From Gymnopilus junonius (taxonomy: Eukaryota; Basidiomycota; Agaricomycetes; Agaricales; Galerinaceae): 59,093 bases of DNA. A program made the position numbers and the translations under genes. Shown one piece after another: positions 11,301 through 21,609 of the stretch (the first letter of the stretch is position 1; each line of letters begins with the position of its first letter). Below the pieces are notes generated by a model, which saw only the letters and a list, made by a program, of their open reading frames with translations, made no database searches and was not told the DNA's origin. Location of the stretch: NCBI GenBank assembly GCA_015501075.1, contig JADNYJ010000217.1:1-59093 (forward strand), written 5' to 3'.

Positions 11301-12166
11301 TAGCCAATATAAAGCCGAAAGCAATCCTTACCATTCGCTCAGCCTGAATGTCATCCCTCATTCGCAGGTACTTCTGCAGAGGGTCTTCATCCGTATCCTG
11401 CTCATTGCCGGATTCATCGCCCTCTCCGTCCTCATCGCCCTCATCAACCTCCGTGTTGTCCTCTGTCGTGTCATCATCGGTATCCATGATGACATTGTGC
11501 CTTGCCTTTGATGTTGATGCTCGGGCGGGTTTGTTAGGAGGGGTGGTCGGATCTGGAGCAGGAGGGTGTTTTTCGGAGAGGGAGGGGCTGAGTTGGCACG
11601 TCGAGTGGTGGGTGGAGGTTTGGGTTGAGTTTTCTTGGGCTTCGGCTGCATGGGTTTGGCCTTGACAGTCATGGAAGAAGACATGGCGGTCATGGAATCA
11701 TTGTCTAGAACATCATAATAGTCAGCTGATGTTTAGATAAGATAACAAATAAGACTTACCTTTTCCTAAGCTGACTTCAATATTGATACAAAGTAAGTAA
11801 ATGGACATCAGATAAATAAAATTACTGCTTACCTGTAAATCACTTTTCATAAAAGCCGCGCTCCTTGGCCGTAAGCTGTGAAGTTGCAGCCTTGGCCTTG
11901 TCAGAGAGGAGTCGGGTGTGCTTCCCACCAACTTGCCAAGCGGGGCTTTTACCTTTAAGTCCTGTTAACACGGACCTCGGTAATCCATCTTCGCTGTCAG
12001 TGTCAGACCCGTGGGCCGAGCTGTCGGCATGTTTGCGCTTCTTCTGCGCATCCGAGTCCTTGAGGTTGATGGTGTGGCACTCATCACTCGGCGAGTTGAA
12101 CCACTGGATTTCACTGGCGTCCTTCAGAGTACCGTCGGTGTTGAGAGCTGGGGCATCGGGGTCCAT
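8373..12166 (-). pseudogene. hAT transposase (many introns, apparent nonsense codon)
   Basis: Start is MDPDAPALNTDG (ATG ending at 12166), then an acidic, Ser-rich N-terminus. A splice at about 11290-11340 joins DDIQAERM to a segment with DICEMFMPGELKDKA and GHICKGC, which looks like a BED zinc finger. Catalytic-core motifs follow: DAWTSKAYDPYLVITVHYI near 10400-10450 and TADNATANDKALLSC near 10140-10200. The C-terminal hAT dimerisation region includes ARDYLAIQGSSVASERAFSG near 8500-8590. Introns of about 50-60 bp separate at least eight exons. In the most plausible reading, the zinc-finger exon contains TGA at 11042-11044 where CGA (Arg) would fit, so the protein is probably truncated. The acidic insert near 9900-9960 (EEEEEDDDD) is in frame with the core. 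Confidence 0.8.
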
Positions 12167-12359
12167 AGCGAGCAGTGAGGAGCGGCAGAGTAAGCAGATC
12201 AAATCCTATTTTTTTTTGTTGATTCCTTTTCCACGGGTGGCTGTAATTAGATTCAAGCTCCAACTTAAATCTAAGCCCCCCATCAAGTTGCGCAAAACTC
12301 AATATTTCCCCCTCCCACCTCTCATTTCTATGTGAAAAAAATTGAGAAAATTATGCTTA

Positions 12360-12522
12360 AAAGTTCAGTTCGAACCCGGTTCGAACCCGGTTCGCAGATT
12401 TGCCCAAATTTCGAACTGAGAACCGAACCTGGTCAACCCAGAGCAGAACTGAACCGGAACTGAACCTGAACCGTCGGTCTGGTTCGGCCGGTTCGGGTTC
12501 AAACTGTCAGTTCGGAACTGAA
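12360..12522. repeat. Right subterminal motif array
   Basis: Repeated GGTTCGAACCCGGTTCG-like motifs and GAACTGAAC copies. The composition differs from the left array: GGTTCG-rich here, AGTTCAG-rich there. Confidence 0.6.
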
Positions 12523-12536
12523 CTTCGGCAACCCTA
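12515..12536. repeat. Right terminal inverted repeat of the hAT element
   Basis: Ends CTTCGGCAACCCTA; exact reverse complement of the left 22 bases. Confidence 0.93.
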
Positions 12537-12544
12537 ATCAGGCA
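12537..12544. repeat. Target site duplication, right (ATCAGGCA)
   Basis: Second copy of the 8-bp duplication; the lectin frame resumes directly after it. Confidence 0.93.
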
Positions 12545-13234
12545 AAGCTTCAATCCAAACTCAACATGTCACTTTGTCCACCCCACCAGTAAGTCTTTTT
12601 ATACGAAGCATATGTACTTGATTATTTACATTCTTGGTAAGGGCGAAGCAATCCCTGTGATCGGATACAATAGCATTGAGGTTCAGGTCGGCTCAGGCTC
12701 TTCAGGTTCAGGTTCCTCCAGCCTGAATATCCACCCCAATGGAGATGACTCTAAATGTGTGGGCATCCTTGGAGGGACCTATGCCGATGGCACTGCTGTC
12801 GATATGTAGGTCGCTCTTCTAAAATATCTGGTCCTACCTAATTGTATTTCAGCTTCGACTGTAACGATTCCACCACTCAGAAGTGGCAATGGAATGGTAA
12901 TGCATTGACTTCAGTCAACCCCGCAGATGGGTCCCAATGGTGCCTTGACTCCGGTGATCAGTCAACTTGTATGCTTTGCCTTTTTGTATTTCTCCAAACT
13001 CTGTCTTACCCTCCTGTAGGGACTAATGGCCTCAAGATGAAGATTTGGCAGTGCTTCTCCAACTTGCCTCAGCAGACCTGGACACCCGTCACTACCTCTG
13101 GAACTATCAAGCTGACCAGTGCCAATTTCTGTTTGGACCTGACGAATGGGGATAAGATGAACCAGAACATCTTGCAGATTTGGACTTGTACACCTGAAGA
13201 TGTGAACCAGGTATGGTCTGTGACTTCTAGTTAA

Positions 13235-14291
13235 TTTATAACCCCTTGCAGTGGGTAGGGTTATCTTACAGTTCTTGAGGTCTGAGCAACAATGCCTTGA
13301 ACTTAAAATTATTTCATACATTGTAATATTCTGGCTAGAAATCACCCAGATTCTGCAATTTTAATTCTCTGATCAGAATCTTATAATTTTTGCTCTCAGC
13401 ATTACTGTTGCATTTCATTCAATCCACCGGTCATGGGTCACAGGCCCTCCAAAATCGGCGAAATGTCACAGTTGTCCATGGTCACAAGGCTGAGTGGCGA
13501 AACCATTTGATGGCCATAAATTTGGTCATTTTTGCACTTAAAATCGCAAAAATCACCCCAGAACTGGTGAACTGCCACTCTGGCATTCTTAAATTACTAG
13601 AAATAAAAGTTGTGAGACTGTAATTAGTTAAACTAAGTATTTTGTGGCTTAGAGGTCAATGTCCGAGTCTTCATAACTGGGTTTGATATCATGCTACCAA
13701 AATCGGACAGATGATTGCTACATAAGTAGGGTTATTTGGTTAGATTTACTGTAAAGCCTGTAAAGCCAGATATTTTTAGCATGGACCCAAGGATGGCGTC
13801 CCGGAACACATCAGAACTCGTCCAGTTCTGGGCTAGGCATGATGTGATTGCAACATGAAGGTAACTGAGCTTGCGGAAAAAAAGTCAATCACAAAGGCTT
13901 TTTTTAGAGTCATGTATGTACAGTAGGGACTCCAGGGAAATTTTTTGGTAAAAGAGAATAGAATTACCAAAATTTCAGCATTCTTTTCAGGAGGCAGAGA
14001 AATTTTTTGAAGTTCAGAGGTATGGAAAAGACGTGTCTAGAGTGTACATGAGCTCACACCGGCAAGCTTGGGAGAGCACTTGAGCCACCCATCACTCCGA
14101 GGCTCTGGCTTTACAGCAGAAATGAACCAGCTCATTTTGTGTAAATCCAGTGTAAAGCGAGCTGGATTTACCGTAAATCCCTCCAGATAAGCTACTTATT
14201 GAACTTATGTCCACCAAAAGGAATACTTATTGACTTGAACCAGCTCAAATTGCAGCCTGCAGAAGCAGTACCTAGTTCAACTGCATTGAAA
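13235..14291. other. Intergenic, repeat-like, no gene
   Basis: Non-coding. Recurrent TTTACTGTAAAGC, GTAAAGCCAGA and, inverted, TCTGGCTTTAC elements (13740-13770 and 14100-14180) hint at a decayed repeat, but I could not define ends. Confidence 0.4.
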
Positions 14292-14581
14292 AGGCCACTG
14301 CCACTGTCTATTCCCATTGTAATATATTTAGTACATGTTTCTGTATTTCTGTGTAATTATTATGGTACATAAGATGTGCTTAAGGGAGGGAGGGAGGGAA
14401 CAGAGCTCGAGACGAGACCGAAGACGGCTGCCGAAGAGGCCACTGCCACTGTCTATTCCCATTGTAATATATTTAGTACATGTTTCTGTATTTCTGTGTA
14501 ATTATTTTGGTACATAAGATGTGCTTAAGGGAGGGAGGGAGGGAACAGAGCTCGAGACGAGACCGAAGACGGCTGCCGAAG
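14292..14581. repeat. Tandem duplication, two 145-bp units
   Basis: Units 14292-14436 and 14437-14581 are direct repeats. I found one difference, ATTATTATGG against ATTATTTTGG. Each holds a GGGA run (AAGGGAGGGAGGGAGGGAA). Confidence 0.9.
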
Positions 14582-15840
14582 ACGCATCCCGCTGCCAAGT
14601 GATGGGCTGAGAAGTAGGCTATTTTTGCGCCACCCAGCACATCAGTCCCATCAATCCGCCCTCGGTGTCCATCCCGATCGAGCTGGGGAAAGCCGTGCCT
14701 GCAAGTTCTCTCGACTCTGGAGGACACCCAGGCGCTCGAACGCGACGCGTCCGCCCTCGATTGCAGGTCACGAGCATGTGACTCTCGGCACGCTCGGCAC
14801 CTGCCCAAGCCCTCCGTAAATCCCTCGGCATAAGTAGTCAAAAAAGAACACATCAGGTGAGAATCGAACCCACTGCCTAGAGCAGTCATTGAACTACTTT
14901 GACACATACTACCAGTCCACCACGACAACTCTGTAAGACCGGTGAAATTTTAGGTAGGTCACAGGTCCCAAGCCCACCTGGTGAACCTGGCATTTCACCG
15001 GGCAGGTCACAGGTCACAGGGGGTGGTGAATTGAATGAAATGCAACAGTATACGGGCTCAGTCTTCCTTCTGATTTTGTCTTCCCTTTTGTTCCTCTTGG
15101 CGCCTCTTTCCAATGTCAGGTATTGAATTTTGGATTCTTTGTTCGCGATGTGGTCTTTTTCGACCATTACATCATTGTAAATGATGCCAATGTGTACTCT
15201 AAGCGAGCGCGAAAAAACTGTTCATGAATGAGGACAAATAATGACTGGTAATTCTACCCATCTGTGTAATTGCATGTATGACTATTATTCAATACCAAAC
15301 ATTCCCGACTTGTATTTTGTCAACTCCAGTTACCAGATCTACTCTGTGTAACTCCTTGTCACGGAAAAAATCGGATGGAGTTTGCGAAGTCAACGCGTAG
15401 GCTAAAAATAGATCAGTTTGTCCCTCTAAATTTACGACCAGGACTTTATTTCTGCTTTCAAATACTCAGAAGGGCTTACAAGTCGAAGTAAACCTCGGAA
15501 GGGTCTGGATTATTGACGATGACACAATCAATCCAGAGTAAGGCACGCCGCCAAAGAGCCAGACTTGCAAGACCTGGACCCGCCGGCGAAATTTCGCACA
15601 TGTCGCATGCTCTCTCTTTTCCCACCACCAAGACCAACATGAGCCACATGAGCGTACAGACCAGACTGTGCGTCCGCACCAGCCAGAGCACTGCCTTTCA
15701 TCTACGCGACTATTGGGCCTTTCGAAGGCGCGGTCGCGCACATGCACCCCGACGGTCATAGTTCTCCGATGCTTCCTTCCTTCCTTTAGACGGCCAGGCC
15801 AGAATCCATGACGCCTCTCAGGGGCAATCCACAGAACGGG
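14582..15840. other. Intergenic, mixed short repeats
   Basis: No gene found. Contains the Pol III-like boxes described separately and three AGGTCACAGG-type motifs near 14955-15020. Confidence 0.4.
14859..14922 (-). other. tRNA-like Pol III boxes, possible SINE head
   Basis: On the minus strand GTGGACTGGTAGT (A-box-like) is followed about 40 bases later by GGGTTCGATTCTCACC, a good B box. The flanks do not pair as an acceptor stem, so this is not a functional tRNA. A tRNA-derived SINE head or tRNA relic would fit. Confidence 0.35.
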
Positions 15841-15848
15841 TATATAAA
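15841..15848 (+). promoter_or_regulatory. TATA box of lectin copy D
   Basis: TATATAAA, 52 bp before the ATG. Confidence 0.6.
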
Positions 15849-15892
15849 CGCAGGAACTCCCTTCTCTTGAAACCAAACAACACAAACAACCA

Positions 15893-17005
15893 ATGAAATT
15901 ACTATATATCTCCAACCTCATACTTGCCTCCCTCCTTGCTGCTTCGCAAGCACAAGCACAATCCCAAAACGGATTCCGTTTCCTCGCGCCTCAGCCTGGA
16001 GCGACATTCAGCCCAGGTCAGAGCGTAGAAGTCGAACTCGCGTGCCCATCGACACTGTATGCCTTTCAGTTCAATAATGAAAAAGAAAAAAAAACCAATG
16101 CCATTCCATTTTTTGTCTTGTAGAGCGCATATGCCGGTGGAAGAAACATCCCTGGTGATGGGCATCGTCAACTGCCCTTCATCCGGCTGTCCAGCCCCGT
16201 CTGCTGACCTAGGCGAACCCTTCTTTATAGGCCGCTATCAAGGCCAAGGCCAGCTAGGCACCTCTTTGACCACATTCGAGAACTTCACGTTCGTGGTGCC
16301 CGATGATATCTTGGGTGCGGCCTCAATTCAAGTTTTGCATGGTTATATCACTACGCCTCCTGTAAGTCTAAGCCCATCCACTCATTCCTCTTCAAGCTCT
16401 AACGATTGATTTTTTTTTTGAAAGCAACACGCGTATCCACCATTGAATACGCTAGCCTTCCAGTACAAGTCGGTCCTGGAAGCTTGAACATCCACCCGAA
16501 CGGTGACAACTCCAAATGCGTCGGCATCCTCGGAGGGGTATACGCCAATGGTTCAGCTGTCGATATGTACGTCGTCGCATAACCTCTTCTTATCTATACT
16601 AATATAATATTACTTACAGCTACGATTGTAACGGATCCAACACCCAGAAATGGGGATGGAACGGTAACGCTCTGACATCCGTCAACCCTGCAGATGGTTC
16701 GCGATGGTGTCTTGATGCTGGTGTCCAATCCACATGTACGTGCTCCTCTTCGCCTTTTTCCTCCCGTACCATCTTACTCACATGTTACCGCCTATCCAGG
16801 GACCAACGGCCTCAAAATGAAAATCTGGCAATGCTTCCCCACCCTCCCACAACAAAACTGGAACCCCATCCGGACCTCGGGTTCCATCCAGCTGACGTCT
16901 GCCGACTTCTGCTTGGACCTGACGAACGGGAACAAGACCAACCAGAACGTGCTCCAGATCTGGACATGTGCTGTTGGGAATGGGAACCAGATCTGGACTT
17001 TCTAA
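15893..17005 (+). CDS. Secreted ricin-B-type lectin, copy D
   Basis: Signal peptide MKLLYISNLILASLLAASQA, then an N-terminal module with FLAPQPGATFSPGQ and SLVMGIVNCPSSGCPAPSAD, and a C-terminal beta-trefoil with QKW, QNW and QIW. Exons are 15893-16056, 16124 to about 16365, 16425-16566, 16620-16735 and 16800-17005. Intron 1 is in phase 2 here but phase 0 in copies B and C. With the obvious GTAAGT donor at 16362, exon 3 is out of frame. With the next GT (16366, GTCTAA) the frame closes for 289 residues and gives PPVTRVSTIEYASLPVQVG. So either the weaker donor is used or a base is missing. It is the most diverged copy of the array. Confidence 0.75.
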
Positions 17006-18014
17006 AAGATTCTGAATCTGGATTTGGACTTTGGACTGTAAAACGTTTGGACATGGGACTTTTGGAATTGAATAAATACGACCTGTTGTATTATTAGGGA
17101 TACTCTACTGTAGTATTTTATAATCGGGGCTCTTTGGAGCCTATGTACTAGCTTGGACGTATTTAATCATTTAAAATGATAAATAATATGACAGTCACTG
17201 AAAGGCATTGAAAGTTAACGCAGGTAAATGGTCGAATGGACCTCGCTACTCTAACACCACACTCTCATACCCTCCACGGAAAAGCATGTCTAATCCATCC
17301 AGATTCCGTTCTAATAGAGTAAAAAGTAAGAGGGAGCCAAAATTATCGTACAGTGTAAAAAAGCAAGTAAGGACGGAAACGACCCAGAGCTAGCGATACA
17401 TATATGTATGTACTTTTTCCCAAATAACGGAAGCGCGGAAACGCAAAGTTCAACAAAAAGTTGGACAGACAAGCATACAGGGCGATGTACTGCATGAAAC
17501 CATAATTTAAAAAACCACGATGAGGGAACATAACATAATGGGATGGAGCAAAAGAAAATGCAAGAAGAGCGAACAGACATGAGGGCTAGTATGCAAGTAT
17601 TGCGTGTCCCAAAGCACAAGTGCCAAACAGAGAGACAACAAACAAACTCAAGCGAAGGGAAGACAATCAGAAAAGAGGGGAGGAAAGAAGAGAAATAACG
17701 AACATCGAGTACACACTTGAATGTATGTAAGCTAACGGCAAAAAAGGAGAACAACGACAAAAAAAAGGAGGCATAGGCTAGAGTATAGAACGTATCGTAT
17801 CATAGAGACAAGACGTAAAGAAGGCATCAATGCTCGTGTGTGCGTGCGTTCGTATGCAACATACAGTAATGTGGAAGTAGGACAGGAAAAAAATGGCGAA
17901 ACATTGCAAGCCAAGCCAAGTGAAGACGACAGCTCCAGCGGAACACCCCTCAATCGTTCGAGTCAAAGCAACCTCCTTCAAGTTTAGAACTAGAAGAAGA
18001 CGCAGCTCCAGCGC
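17006..18014. other. Intergenic between convergent lectin D and eIF3a
   Basis: About 1 kb, presumably both 3' untranslated regions. The minus-strand open frames are A/T-rich runs without motifs. Confidence 0.5.
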
Positions 18015-21000
18015 TTAAGCCCTCCCGCGCTTAGGCTTCCACACGCCCCTCGAGCTCGAAACAGTCTGGAACCCATCATCGTCCTTCTTCGGCTCTTCCT
18101 TCTCTCTGTTGATCTCGCGTTCAAATCGAGCGGGAGCAGGGCTCGCAGGTCGGGCACCGTTGGCACCATTAGCATGTGCGGCGTGAGCAGCGTGACTGCC
18201 AACCGAAGGAGTATGACCGTGATGACCATGAGCACCGCCAGGGCCAGGGCCACCTCCAGCAGCCGCCTTCTCCTTCTCCCTCTCTCTCCAGCTACTACCG
18301 CCAAGTGCACCAGGGCGGTACTTGGGAGCAGCACCACCAGGCGCGGGACTCGCCGAGCGCGAATTCGGTGCTTCAGCAGCCACGGCGGAGGCACGTGTAG
18401 GAGTACCGGGCACCGAGCTTCCCGGGGTCGTACCGCCCGTCGCTGCACTGCGTCTCCATACGCCTCCACCACCTTCCTCTTTGGCAGCAAGCGGGCGTTC
18501 CAAAGCAGGCTTCCTCGCAAACGCGCCGGTTCGCTCTCGTTCTCTCTCTGCCGCCTTCTCCGCCGCTCGGGCCGCACGCCTGGCTTCGGCTTCTTCCTCG
18601 CGCTGCTGTTGTAAGCGCGCTTTTTCGAGGGCTTCTTGGCGTTCGCGTTCGCGCGCCTCGCGGCGTGCCGCGACTTCCTCCTCTTCTTTGCGTTTCTTTT
18701 CTGCGGCTGCTGCTGTTGCTGCTTCTTCCTCTTGGCGAAGGCGTTCTTCTTCGGCGAGACGTTCTGTAAAGAGAGTACCATAATAAATATACGCGCATAT
18801 AATCAATAAAAAAAAGAATACAAAACTTACCAGCCTCCTTCCTCGCCTCTTCCCTCTCCCTTTCCACTCTCTCCTCTTCCTCCTTCTCCAACCTCAACCT
18901 CTCCTCCTCCCTGGCCTTGAGCACCTTGACCCGCCTCTTCTCCTTCTCCTCTTCAATCTTCCTCCGCGCCACCTCCCTCCTCTTCTCAAACTCTGCCCCT
19001 TTCTTCTTCTCCACCGTCTCCCTAAACTTCTGATAATCGCCCACCATACGTCCAAGTCTCCCCTTGGTCTCCAAGTCCTCCTTGTGCGCTTGGCGCGAAG
19101 CCTCGATCCGCGCGTGTTGGATGGTCTGGAAAGTCTCCAGGTCGGATTTTTGTTGGGTCAGGTAGTCTTGCGTGAGTAAAGGCCGCTCCTCTTTGCGGTA
19201 GGCGCGCTCGAGGTGGTCGATCCGTTTGGCGGTGATGCGTAGTTTTTCGTGCAGGTCCTTCTTTTCCTTTTCGAGCTGAGCGACTTGGATTCCAATGAGG
19301 CCTTCGGTGTCGTAGGTCTCCAATTTCTAAAATAAAATAATAAAATAAAATTGATTAGCAATGAAAAAATAAATGAATAAAATAAGATAAACCCACGTCA
19401 ACATCATTTGCCTTCAAAATACCCTTATCCACCAAACTCTGTGCATACTTCTTGGCCTCGTCAATTCGGATACTCTCAATCTCCTTCCTCGTCCGCTCCT
19501 GCTCCTTGCGCCTCAACTCGTCCCTCGCCCGGCGCGCCTCGTCCTCCTTCTCCTTCCGACTCGACTCGGCCCGGCGGGACGACTCTTCCTTCTCCTTGCG
19601 CACAGAGAGCTCGGACAGGAGTTCCCGACGACGAGCGACGAGCGCCCGGCGGAGAGAGAGCGCTTTCCGCTCGGATTGGACGGCGGCGACGAGGGTTGTG
19701 AAGTGTGCGGATTGAGCCTCGGGGGATAAGACGGGCGCGGACGTGGGTGTGGGTTCGATAACAGCCAAAGAGGAGTGCAGGCACTGTGCGACTTTACTCA
19801 GACGCGTACGGACGAGCTCGGCGGTGGATGGCTGGACGGTCGCTTCCCGTGGTAGAGTGACAGAAGAAGCAGCAGTGGATGTGGACGCGATGGGCTGGTC
19901 GTCCATCGTTGAAGCGAACGGATCGTCTACGAACGCGATGCTTCCGTCTTTGTGGTCCACGCGGACATTCAGCTCGCCGCGGCGCGCACAGCCCATGATG
20001 TACGCCTCGACTTGTTCGTCATCGAACGTCGTCTTGGATTTCTTAGTGCCCTCCTCTTCAGCCTTGGCGTCGTCTGCCAATTCGGCATCTCTAAGAGGCT
20101 TGACAAGCTCCAAGACGCTGGTGATCTTGATGGTCGAATATACCTGAGCGAGCTGAGAGAGCAAGCGCGAGAGCAAGGCCCGCTGGAGGAGGGGCAGGTA
20201 GGACGAATATGCGGCATCCTTGGAGAGCGTCTGTAAAAGCGGCGCAACAGAGGCGCAGAGGGTGAGCGGGTCAAATGTGACTTGCAGAATGTTATACAGC
20301 GATTTCACAGATTCAGGGGACAGTTTGAGGACATCACGTGCGAGCTAAAATAAGAGCGTTCGTCAGCATCAATAAAATAATAATAAAAGAAATAATAAAA
20401 CCCACAGCATCCTTGAGCAATCCAGACCTCGTCGGCATCCTCGTGAGACCCAACAACGCTGTGAGCCGCGCATTCTTGCCCTTGAGCTCCTCCGAATCTT
20501 CCGCCTGCACCAGGCCCACCGGCACCGCCAGCGCACTGACCAGCACCTGCCCCGCCAGCCTCCCCATCTCCTCCTCCGACCGGCCCCCGATGAGGTGACT
20601 ACCGCGTAGTACCTGCTCCACGCCGCGGCATGGTACAGCGCATTCCCGCTCATCAGGAAGATCTTGGTGAGCTTTTCGTAGTAGTTGGCCATCATGGCCG
20701 GCCGAGGGGCTTTTTTGGCCAGAGTGAGGAGGTTGTGCACGTCCTCGACGGAACGGAAGGCTTCTTGCCATAGCTCGAGCTCGACGGAGGTGTTGAGCTG
20801 GGCAAAGCGCGTGTCGAGGTGGTGTTGGAGGGTGTCGGGATCCGAGAGGTTGATGGAGTGTTGTTGGTGGGCGTACTTGGCGACGTTGGAGAGGTGCAGA
20901 CGCAGGGTTTCGCAGAGGCGGCGGAATTCGACTTTGCGTTGGTGTTTGAGGCAGAATTTGAAAGCTTGTTGGGCGACTTGCTGTAAAGAAAGTAATTAAT

Positions 21001-21609
21001 TAGTAAAATAAATAATACGCCTCTAGACAACCTTACCTGGTAAATCGTCTCCAATCTCGCATTATTCTTAAGAGTCTCCAAGGAAGTCCTATAACTCTCC
21101 CATAAAAACTTGAGCCAGGGCGTGACAACCGCCCTATCCGTCCTGTCCCTGCTTTGATCACCACTAACCGCTCCAAGCAATATACTCTCCGGGGTCTCAC
21201 TCGCCTCCAGATCATCCACCGCAACGAGGACCCCCTCCTCCCCTCTCTCCTTCTCTTTCTCCTCCTCCTTCGCCGCCGCCAAATCCGCCTTCTCCTGCGC
21301 CTCCCTTACTTTCTCCTCCGCCAGCGCCAGGAAGCGGTTGATCACACTCTCGATACTCTGCACACTCGTGTTCTGCGCGATGTTCTTGTACTGCATCAGA
21401 CCCTCTTTCGCCGTGCGTCCCTTGCGCATGTCCACGCACAGCTCGATGAAGCGGTGCATGATGGGCTCCAGGGAGGTCAGTGGGGTCGACCGGAAGCGCT
21501 TGGAGGAGAACATCTCAGTGAGGGATTGTAGGGCGGCGTGCGTCTGCCCGACGGAGACGAGGCCCTCGGCTTGCTTGAGCACTGTCTCGGGTTTTGAAAA
21601 GGGCGCCAT
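18015..21609 (-). CDS. TIF32: Eukaryotic translation initiation factor 3 subunit a (eIF3a)
   Basis: A core scaffold of the eIF3 complex on the 40S ribosome. Start [17 protein letters not shown] is the conserved eIF3a N-terminus. Five exons: 21037-21609, 20406-20980, 19397-20344, 18831-19326 and 18015-18763, all GT-AG, giving about 1113 residues; yeast TIF32 is a little shorter. The N-terminal half is helical with the PCI region (roughly residues 330-500), including [20 protein letters not shown]. From about residue 540 it is a long charged coiled coil rich in ERERxEE. The C-terminus is low-complexity and ends in [10 protein letters not shown]. Exon 2 is one base short: RYYAVV and [17 protein letters not shown] are in different frames, with the break near 20575-20600. 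Adding one base makes every exon phase fit. Since eIF3a is essential, a sequence error is the likeliest cause. Confidence 0.93.

Larger units (their letters stand above)
8163..12536 (-). mobile_element. hAT-superfamily DNA transposon (4374 bp)
   Basis: Both ends carry a perfect 22-bp terminal inverted repeat beginning TAGGGTTGCCGAAGTTC, flanked by the 8-bp duplication ATCAGGCA. The interior holds a spliced transposase gene on the minus strand with hAT catalytic and dimerisation motifs. The subterminal regions are packed with AGTTC/GAACT-type motifs, as expected of transposase binding arrays. It lies inside exon 2 of lectin copy C. Its structure is complete, but the transposase has an apparent nonsense codon, so it may be non-autonomous today. 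Confidence 0.95.
7779..13234 (+). pseudogene. Lectin family copy C, split by a hAT transposon
   Basis: Signal peptide MKLIYALAATFFAAAKA, then INAPKAGATLIPGQ. Exon 1 is 7779-7910 and exon 2 starts at 7964. Exon 2 stops being lectin at 8162, where the transposon begins, and resumes at 12545; it ends at 12588. Exons 3-5 are 12642-12805, 12853-12968 and 13020-13234, with QKW, QTW and QVW motifs. If one duplicate of the 8-bp target site is ignored, the exon lengths sum to a multiple of three and no stop interrupts the frame, for about 289 residues. The transposon is thus the only lesion, which points to a recent insertion. As it stands, the N-terminal frame runs into the element and ends soon after 8162, before the lectin domain. 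Confidence 0.85.

Noticed and set aside
11348..11665. Plus-strand Ser-rich frame and a minus-strand Pro/Lys-rich frame in the hAT element
   Set aside because: Both overlap the acidic N-terminal exon of the transposase in other frames and follow from its repetitive codons.
18174..20236. Long plus-strand open frames opposite eIF3a
   Set aside because: They are antisense shadows of a charged, GC-rich coiled coil. They have Ser/Arg-rich composition and no own splice or domain logic.
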